DNA of 44,897 nucleotides from Pseudomonas sp. IPO3778. GTDB taxonomy: Bacteria; Pseudomonadota; Gammaproteobacteria; Pseudomonadales; Pseudomonadaceae. Shown one piece after another: positions 41,020 through 44,897 of this stretch (positions within the stretch are counted from its first letter, which is position 1; the number at the start of each line of letters is the position of its first letter). The notes beneath the pieces are model-generated. The model saw only the letters and a list, made by a program, of their open reading frames with translations, ran no database searches and had not been told where the DNA came from. The stretch is taken from positions 45,367 to 90,263 of the forward strand of contig NZ_JACARC010000020.1 in the NCBI RefSeq assembly GCF_013386825.1. The letters run 5' to 3'. Made by a program: the position numbers and the translations under genes.

Positions 41020-41087
41020 TTTATTCGTCAGCAACCTGACCGCCTGCTGTTTGCCGTTAGGCGCAGGGGAGGGTGCTGACGAATAAA
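41020..41087 (-). promoter_or_regulatory. 14-bp inverted repeat between a terminator and a gene start
   Basis: Perfect arms TTTATTCGTCAGCA (41020-41033) / TGCTGACGAATAAA (41074-41087). A smaller stem CGCCT (41041-41045) / AGGCG (41059-41063) is nested in the loop. It occupies the gap between the terminator at 41101-41136 and the gene starting at 40993. It is too far from a T run to be a plain terminator. Confidence 0.5.
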
Positions 41088-41100
41088 GGCGAGGCGTAAA

Positions 41101-41136
41101 AAAGCCCGGGGGTTGCCCGGGGGTTGCCCGGGCTTT
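41101..41136 (-). terminator. Terminator in the leftward early operon
   Basis: AAAGCCCGGG (41101-41110) / CCCGGGCTTT (41127-41136), with T tract on the minus strand (A run about 41098-41103). The loop contains GGTTGCCCGGG repeated in tandem, so alternative stems are possible. It is placed between the LuxR-type gene and the rest of the left operon. Confidence 0.75.
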
Positions 41137-41412
41137 CGGTGCGTTACATATGCCCCCATACGTGAACGCCGCCCAGGCCCGCTACTGGCGACGGCCTGGG
41201 TTTGTTGCATCAAGTTGTTCTTTTGCGTTGGGTTGGGCCTGCCAGTGTCCTGGCTGATGCGCGGTGACATCGTCGACCCCATTGATCCGCTGCCTGTATG
41301 GGTGTTGGGCGCAGCCTTCAGGCTTGCCGCGCCACGCAGGTGAATCGTTCGTCTACTTCATGGCGTGTCTCCCGTCGTGCGCTCACTGGGCAGGCAGTGG
41401 CCACCTTATGGA
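41137..41412. other. Gap without supported gene
   Basis: Short ORFs on both strands look like chance readings. One rightward hairpin, CCCAGGCC (41172-41179) / GGCCTGGG (41193-41200) followed by TTTGTT, is the only structure noticed. Confidence 0.4.
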
Positions 41413-41793
41413 TTAGGCCAGCAGCACCGGTTGTTCGGCGCGGCGCACCATCCTGACTTGAGCTGTACGGCGTTCCGGAACCCGGCGGTCACGACGCATC
41501 GACTCGTCACCGATCATTGCGTGCATGGCGATCAGGGCCGCCAGGACGAAGCACATCGGCGAGATGATCTGACGGCGCATGGCCTCGGCGATCATCGCGG
41601 TCTGGCGGGTCACGCCGAGCTTGAACATGGCGCAGGAAAGGCGCTTGGCCACGGTGCACGCCGCCACGTCGAACTGCCTGCCGATTTCCTTGGCGGTCAT
41701 GCCCTGGGCGGCGGCCAGAAGGTACTGAAGTTCTTTGGGCGCAAGGCCTCTACCGAGGTGACCCTTCCATGCGCCGTTGATGATCTCGTTCAT
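41413..41793 (-). CDS. LuxR-type (GerE) HTH protein, first gene of the PL operon
   Basis: A 126-residue protein from ATG 41793. Residues about 17-80 form a LuxR C-terminal helix-turn-helix (LAPKELQYLLAAAQGMTAKEIGRQFDVAACTVAKRLSCAMFKLG). There is no receiver or autoinducer domain. A hydrophobic stretch (ISPMCFVLAALIAMHAMIG) follows, then a basic tail rich in Arg. It occupies the place of lambda N, directly under the PL promoter, and may regulate early genes. The 30-codon longer ORF runs into the hairpin-rich leader and is not preferred. Confidence 0.75.
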   Translation of the reverse strand: MNEIINGAWKGHLGRGLAPKELQYLLAAAQGMTAKEIGRQFDVAACTVAKRLSCAMFKLGVTRQTAMIAEAMRRQIISPMCFVLAALIAMHAMIGDESMRRDRRVPERRTAQVRMVRRAEQPVLLA

Positions 41794-42063
41794 CGTTGTG
41801 ACTCCCGGTTGTTTTCCCGCTGCACCCGTCACCAGGTGCAGAAGTGAAAGCTTCTGGTGTCGCTTGCCGCTGTTACACGCCACCTGCGGATTGGGCGATT
41901 ACTTTCTCGGGAGGCCTTAGGCCTCGACATCCAGCCGCGGGTAAATCCCGCTGGATAACTGTCTTGGCGCTTTACGCTGCACGCCCGGGTCAGTTGCCAA
42001 CCCTCTGAACCGTTGAGGCCGGTTCATCGCTGCCTTACATCTGGCCGGTTGTTATCCGGCGAT
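41794..42063 (-). other. PL leader RNA region with four hairpins
   Basis: With the PL start near 42063, the leftward RNA begins at once with stem GCCGG/CCGGC (42044-42060). It continues with GAACCG/CGGTTC (42007-42025), ATCCAGC/GCTGGAT (41929-41956) and GAGGC/GCCTC within the palindrome GAGGCCTTAGGCCTC (41911-41925). No gene is supported. The dense structure at the 5' end of an early transcript resembles the layout of HK022-type put antiterminator RNA, but no sequence match can be claimed. Confidence 0.45.
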
Positions 42064-42069
42064 GGGGCA

Positions 42070-42098
42070 AATTTAGAAAACTTAACAAGATTGGTCAA
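42070..42098 (-). promoter_or_regulatory. PL, leftward early promoter
   Basis: On the minus strand TTGACC (42093-42098) and TAAATT (42070-42075) are separated by exactly 17 bp. Operator O1 (42072-42086) covers the -10 and O2 (42107-42121) lies just upstream of the -35, as expected for a repressed phage early promoter. Confidence 0.75.
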
Positions 42099-42137
42099 GC
42101 CATATTTTTAGATAACTTAACAAATAGTTAAGTTTCT
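42072..42137. promoter_or_regulatory. Repressor operators at PL
   Basis: O1 TTTAGAAAACTTAAC (42072-42086), O2 TTTAGATAACTTAAC (42107-42121) and an inverted weaker site GTTAAGTTTCT (42127-42137). O2 and the third site form a perfect inverted repeat AACTTAAC-aaata-GTTAAGTT (42114-42134). Similar sequences occur at PR. Confidence 0.7.
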
Positions 42138-42157
42138 CGATTCAAAGGCACAAAAAA

Positions 42158-42175
42158 ACCCGCTCGGTGGCGGGT
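42158..42175 (-). terminator. Terminator of the repressor gene
   Basis: ACCCGC (42158-42163) / GCGGGT (42170-42175), 6-nt loop, followed on the minus strand by seven T. It is 21 bp past the repressor stop and shields PL. Confidence 0.85.
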
Positions 42176-42196
42176 CTTCATTTGCGATTCTAGGCT

Positions 42197-42892
42197 TCAG
42201 CGGGAATACATGGCCCACCAAAATACGTGGCCGATGATCGCTATCTGTTGGTCTTGGACTTCTTGAAAGGTGTAGTCCTCGTCAGGGTGTTCGTCTCGGT
42301 TAAAGCTGCGCAACCGGATTCCTGTGGGGGTTCGATACACCTGCTTAACGCGGAGCTGCCCGTTGTGGCTTATCGCGTACATCTCTCCGTCAACCACGTC
42401 CCGTAGTGAATTTTTCCCCACATTTATACCGACGGTAGCTCCATCACGAAGCACCGGGAGCATGCTGTTGCCGCTGACAGAGACGCACTTTGCGTTGGCA
42501 AACTGCACGTTGTTCTGGCGCAGGTCTTTCTTGAAGAAGCGCAGCCGGGCTGAGTCGCTCTCTTCTATTGAGTATTTGCCTGAGCCTGCCGACAGCTCTA
42601 CCTCTTGCAGGAAGGGGACATAGACCTCGTCCTCGTCCAGCGGCGTTTCATCATCCCAGGTTTCGATAGGCACAAGGCTAGGGGCCTTGGGCGGGTCAAT
42701 CCCTTCCGACAGCCACTCAGCTGAGCAGTCGAGCGCCCTGGCTAGCGATGTCAGGTTTTTTCCCTTCGCGCCATTTGTCCCATTAATCCAGAAAGAGACC
42801 GTCGCCTTCGATACGCCGGTCATCTCGCTGATATCTGTCGCGCGGAGGCCTAGGGCGTCCATGCGTGCTTTGAGTCGTTCGCTGAAATTCAT
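42197..42892 (-). CDS. CI-like phage repressor, HTH plus S24 self-cleaving domain
   Basis: Keeps the prophage silent and is destroyed in the SOS response. The protein is 231 residues from ATG 42892. The N-terminal HTH_3 (MNFSERLKARMDALGLRATDISEMTGVSKATVSFWINGTNG) is followed by a linker and a LexA/S24 peptidase domain. The likely Ala-Gly cleavage site is in ELSAGSGKY; the catalytic Ser is in SVSGNSMLPVLRDG and the Lys in LRVKQVYR. ATG 42892 is preferred over 42910, because the operator TTTAGGATTCTAAA (42894-42907) lies directly before it. That position suggests autoregulation. Confidence 0.93.
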   Translation of the reverse strand: MNFSERLKARMDALGLRATDISEMTGVSKATVSFWINGTNGAKGKNLTSLARALDCSAEWLSEGIDPPKAPSLVPIETWDDETPLDEDEVYVPFLQEVELSAGSGKYSIEESDSARLRFFKKDLRQNNVQFANAKCVSVSGNSMLPVLRDGATVGINVGKNSLRDVVDGEMYAISHNGQLRVKQVYRTPTGIRLRSFNRDEHPDEDYTFQEVQDQQIAIIGHVFWWAMYSR

Positions 42893-42893
42893 A

Positions 42894-42954
42894 TTTAGGA
42901 TTCTAAACAATGCCGAGTTTAGATAACTTGCCTTTTGTGGTTAACATTTCTAAA
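42894..42954. promoter_or_regulatory. Repressor operators at PR / repressor start
   Basis: TTTAGGATTCTAAA (42894-42907, palindrome), TTTAGATAACTTGCC (42918-42932) and GTTAACATTTCTAAA (42940-42954). The second matches the first 12 bases of O2 at PL, and the third matches the reverse complement of the same consensus in most positions. They lie between the divergent repressor and cro-like genes. Confidence 0.65.
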
Positions 42955-42956
42955 CT
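42928..42956 (+). promoter_or_regulatory. PR, rightward early promoter
   Basis: TTGCCT (42928-42933) and TAAACT (42951-42956), 17 bp apart, overlapped by two operator sequences. The cro-like gene begins 27 bp downstream, after GGAG at 42971-42974. Confidence 0.65.
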
Positions 42957-42982
42957 CGCGGCAGTGAAATGGAGAAACCTTG

Positions 42983-43192
42983 ATGACCTATGACCAAGCC
43001 TTGAAGTTTTTTGGCTCGCCAGGCGCGATCGGTGCGGCCCTCGGCGTGACAAGAAGCCGGGTTTCGCAATGCAGATCCGCTGGCGGGTTCTCCTACCCAA
43101 TGCAGTGCGTGTTGGAGAAGGAATCCCGCGGAGAGCTTTGTGCGACTCGTGAAGACGACCCAGCAAGTGCCACCAAGGATTCGGCGGCCTAG
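42983..43192 (+). CDS. Cro-like DNA-binding protein
   Basis: A 69-residue protein from ATG 42983 (GGAG 8 bp upstream). MTYDQALKFFGSPGAIGAALGVTRSRVSQCRSAGGFSYPMQCVLEKESRG has the pattern of the HK022 Cro/YdaS group: a helix, a short HTH with GVTRSRVSQ as recognition helix, then PxxxQxxLE. Its place opposite the repressor gene, under PR, supports a Cro role: turning off the repressor and favouring lytic growth. The tail after residue 50 is polar and probably disordered. Confidence 0.88.
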   Translation: MTYDQALKFFGSPGAIGAALGVTRSRVSQCRSAGGFSYPMQCVLEKESRGELCATREDDPASATKDSAA

Positions 43193-43290
43193 CCGTTCGA
43201 TGAGTTGATTTTCCGCCCAATAGGCGAAAACAAAAAGGCGATCTGGTTTAGCTGTTGATTCATCCAGCACCCAAATCGCAGACATAAAAA

Positions 43291-43310
43291 AACCGCCTGG
43301 CAGGGCGGTT
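43291..43310 (-). terminator. Leftward-facing hairpin with T run
   Basis: AACCGCC (43291-43297) / GGCGGTT (43304-43310), 6-nt loop, T run only on the minus strand. No leftward gene is seen to its right, so it would stop antisense or stray transcription towards cro and PR. It might also act as a plain hairpin in the rightward message. Confidence 0.55.
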
Positions 43311-43337
43311 CAGTGCAACGTTTTAGCGAGGTCGATA

Positions 43338-43562
43338 ATGATCAAAAACACACCCGCAGTCAATAGTTCTGGCGATGTCGCGACACTTCCCGGTGAGTCC
43401 GAAAAGGTGTCACGACACGTAGTCACCAATCAATCAGCAGCGATGAATGCCGCCCTCATGATCAGCGGCCAGTACTCGCATGCATCTAAGTCTCAATTCC
43501 GCCGGGAATGCCTCGATTACTTGAAGGCGTCCCTGGCACCTGCCCAGGATGTTTCCGCATGA
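43338..43562 (+). CDS. Small prophage early protein, unknown
   Basis: A 74-residue protein between cro and the O-like gene, where lambda has cII. The C-terminal half is well formed (AAMNAALMISGQYSHASKSQFRRECLDYLKASL) and the N-terminus is Ser/Thr rich. It carries the peptide VATLPGESEKVSR encoded by the shared DNA motif at 43375-43418. It has no obvious HTH. The stop overlaps the O-like gene start by 4 bp (ATGA at 43559-43562). A regulator of the early operon is possible, but no family was recognised. Confidence 0.65.
   Translation: MIKNTPAVNSSGDVATLPGESEKVSRHVVTNQSAAMNAALMISGQYSHASKSQFRRECLDYLKASLAPAQDVSA
43375..43418 (+). repeat. Right copy of the 38-bp shared motif
   Basis: It begins ATGTCGCGACAC (43375-43386; the core TGTCGCGACA is a perfect palindrome) and continues to CCGAAAAGGTGTCA (43399-43412). 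A further near-palindrome GTGTCACGACAC is at 43407-43418. The gap-free alignment with 40075-40038 (minus) keeps the same 26-bp offset between the two blocks. Confidence 0.6.
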
Positions 43563-44269
43563 GCACCATAATCATGAGCCTGTGCTGGCCGTTGCAAGGC
43601 ATGAGCGGCCCGCAGAAGGCTGTCCTGATATCGCTGGCTGACAACGCAAACGACGAGGGTGTTTGCTGGCCTTCGGTCGCTCGTATCGCTGAACGTACAT
43701 GCCTTGCCGAAAGGACCGTTCAGGGCGCGATCAAGTGGTTAGGGCAAGCAAGCATCTTGTCCGTCCGTGAACGGATGGGCCGCTCGACTATGTACACCCT
43801 AACCCCGGCAGCATATGCACCCCCGCAAGATATGCACCCCGCAGCAGATGCACTGCCACCCCCGCAGCTCACGACAAAAACCCCCGCAGCAGATGCACCC
43901 AGAACCGTAATAGAACCATCAAGTGAACCGCCACTTCTTGTTGGCGGTGACCAACCAGCCAAAATTTCGAAGCCGAAGTGCCCGTCTCAGGCAATCGTCG
44001 ACCTGTTCAACAAAACGCTCCCTCGGCTCCCTCAGGTAGCGATGCTCACCAAGGACCGAGTCACCAAGATCGCGGCCCGCTGGAACGAAAGCCCGGTTCA
44101 TCGGGATTTGGATTTTTGGGCTGAGTTCTTCGCGCTGGTTGCTTCGAGTTCATTCCTGATGGGGGAGGGCGAGGGCCGGGACGGGGCTAAGCCTTTTCGG
44201 GCGACGTTCGATTGGTTGATCAAACCGAGCAACTTCGTGAAAGTCGTGGAGGGTAATTACAATGCGTGA
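43559..44269 (+). CDS. Phage replication initiator, O-like HTH protein
   Basis: A 236-residue protein from ATG 43559. Residues about 5-80 form a replication-protein-type winged helix (QKAVLISLADNANDEGVCWPSVARIAERTCLAERTVQGAIKWL). The middle is a repetitive linker (PPQDMHPAADALPPPQ... PAADAP) encoded by the iterons at 43803-43898, and the C-terminal part is a helicase-loading-type domain (IVDLFNKTLPRLPQVAMLTKDRVTKIAARWNE). This plan, with the origin inside the initiator gene, is that of lambda O. It overlaps the dnaB-like gene by 8 bp. The long ORF starting at 43508 lies in the preceding gene and is not used. Confidence 0.85.
   Translation: MSTIIMSLCWPLQGMSGPQKAVLISLADNANDEGVCWPSVARIAERTCLAERTVQGAIKWLGQASILSVRERMGRSTMYTLTPAAYAPPQDMHPAADALPPPQLTTKTPAADAPRTVIEPSSEPPLLVGGDQPAKISKPKCPSQAIVDLFNKTLPRLPQVAMLTKDRVTKIAARWNESPVHRDLDFWAEFFALVASSSFLMGEGEGRDGAKPFRATFDWLIKPSNFVKVVEGNYNA
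43803..43898 (+). repeat. Iterons, probable prophage replication origin
   Basis: Five copies of a 16-18 bp unit inside the O-like gene: 43803-43820, 43821-43837, 43837-43853, 43860-43875 (weak) and 43882-43898. Copies three and five are identical, CCCCGCAGCAGATGCAC. They encode the Pro/Ala-rich linker. Origin function is inferred from the analogy with lambda. Confidence 0.65.
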
Positions 44270-44897
44270 CCCATACAGCGTTGAGGCTGAACATGGCGTC
44301 CTTGGCGCGATGTTCCTCCGTCCGGAGCTGATCGACATTCTCAGTGCTGACCTCACAGTTGATGACTTTTACTACGACGATAACGCCGCGCTCTACCGGG
44401 GCATCATGGCGCTGCACGGCGAAAATAAGCCGGCTGACGCGGTAACCGTAGGCCTGTACCTGGGCACGTTGCCCAGCGGTGACAATGCGGTTGCCTATGC
44501 TGCCGAGGTAACCCGGAACACGCCTGGCGCCGCAAATGCTGCGTCCTACGCCGCCACAGTTCGTGAACGCAGTCTCGACAGGGCGATGATCGAACTGAGC
44601 AATCGAATTAACGAGATCGCTCACAGCGATCAGCCCACAGTCGACAAGGTCGCGGCGGTGCAGGCCGAGGCGCAGGCCATTGATAGCCAGTCAGCCACAT
44701 CCGAGGTGCTCAAAGCTTCTGACATTCTGGACGACTACATCGAAGTCTTACAGGCGCGTGCTGACCGGGGTGAGGGCATCGACGGCCTTTCTACGGGCAT
44801 CGAGGATTTGGACGAGAAGCTGCAGGGGCTCAAGCCTGAGCAGCTGATCATCATCGCTGGTCGCCCGGCGATGGGCAAAACCACCTTGGCGATGAAC
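44262..44897 (+). CDS. Replicative DNA helicase, DnaB-like (cut by window end)
   Basis: ATG 44262 to the window end, 212 codons in frame. The N-terminal DnaB domain is clear (EAEHGVLGAMFLRPELIDILSADLTVDDFYYDDNAALYRGIMALHGENKPADAVTV). It is followed by the helicase core start STGIEDLDEKLQGLKPEQLIIIAGRPAMGKTTLAMN with Walker A GRPAMGKT. It is a phage-encoded helicase, loaded at the origin by the O-like protein before it; there is no host gene context. GGAGGG precedes the start. Confidence 0.93.
   Translation, partial: MRDPYSVEAEHGVLGAMFLRPELIDILSADLTVDDFYYDDNAALYRGIMALHGENKPADAVTVGLYLGTLPSGDNAVAYAAEVTRNTPGAANAASYAATVRERSLDRAMIELSNRINEIAHSDQPTVDKVAAVQAEAQAIDSQSATSEVLKASDILDDYIEVLQARADRGEGIDGLSTGIEDLDEKLQGLKPEQLIIIAGRPAMGKTTLAMN

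Noticed and set aside
42950..43285. 111-codon minus-strand ORF opposite cro
   Set aside because: It is antisense to the cro-like gene and PR, has no ribosome site and no domain pattern.
43803..43898. CRISPR array
   Set aside because: The repeat units are short, nearly contiguous and inside a coding frame; there are no spacers of uniform length. Iterons explain them.

Overview
This window reads as a Pseudomonas chromosome, most likely of the P. fluorescens group. The case rests on gene order (purB-hflD-mnmA, monomeric idh beside icd, cspD/clpS-clpA, infA-bpt-aat, ftsK-lolA-rarA-crcB-serS-cysG, tusDCBE), on high G+C coding style, and on three palindromic REP elements of the types common in fluorescent pseudomonads. 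No species name can be fixed from the sequence alone.

Positions 1-32,760 are core genome. After a short intergenic repeat come isocitrate lyase (aceA) with a long upstream region, a secretin-like periplasmic protein, an acetyltransferase, a ribosomal oxygenase, purB, hflD and mnmA, then a GntR regulator and a Nudix hydrolase, a lipoprotein serine hydrolase, and the two isocitrate dehydrogenases facing apart. Together aceA, idh and icd put the isocitrate branch point (glyoxylate shunt versus TCA cycle) within 15 kb. The next block holds ClpS, ClpA and the two N-terminal leucine/phenylalanine transferases (bpt, aat), which are all the dedicated parts of a bacterial N-degron pathway except ClpP, together with infA and cspD. 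Then come a + strand run (ftsK, lolA, rarA, crcB, serS, cysG) and a - strand tRNA-thiolation operon (tusD-C-B-E, coupled to a trpD2/ybiB-like gene).

At 32,766 lies tRNA-Ser(UGA) with its own promoter. Everything to its right, to the window end, is the left part of a lambdoid prophage integrated at the tRNA 3' end. It holds a tyrosine integrase, a DUF4224 protein, a Dam-type methylase, many small leftward genes, a PAPS-reductase-like protein, an AT-rich DUF2971 cargo gene, and a full immunity region. In that region an S24-type repressor at 42,197-42,892 sits between two early promoters. PL reads left into a LuxR-type HTH gene; PR reads right into a Cro-like gene, a small gene, an O-like replication protein with iterons inside it, and a DnaB helicase cut by the window end. 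Related operator sequences lie at both promoters. The right prophage end is not in the window.

The least explained signals are in the prophage: a leader RNA of four hairpins starting at the PL transcription start, a 38-bp motif shared by one gene of the left operon and one of the right operon, a 14-bp inverted repeat between a terminator and the next leftward gene, and a three-stem structured element near 36.0 kb.
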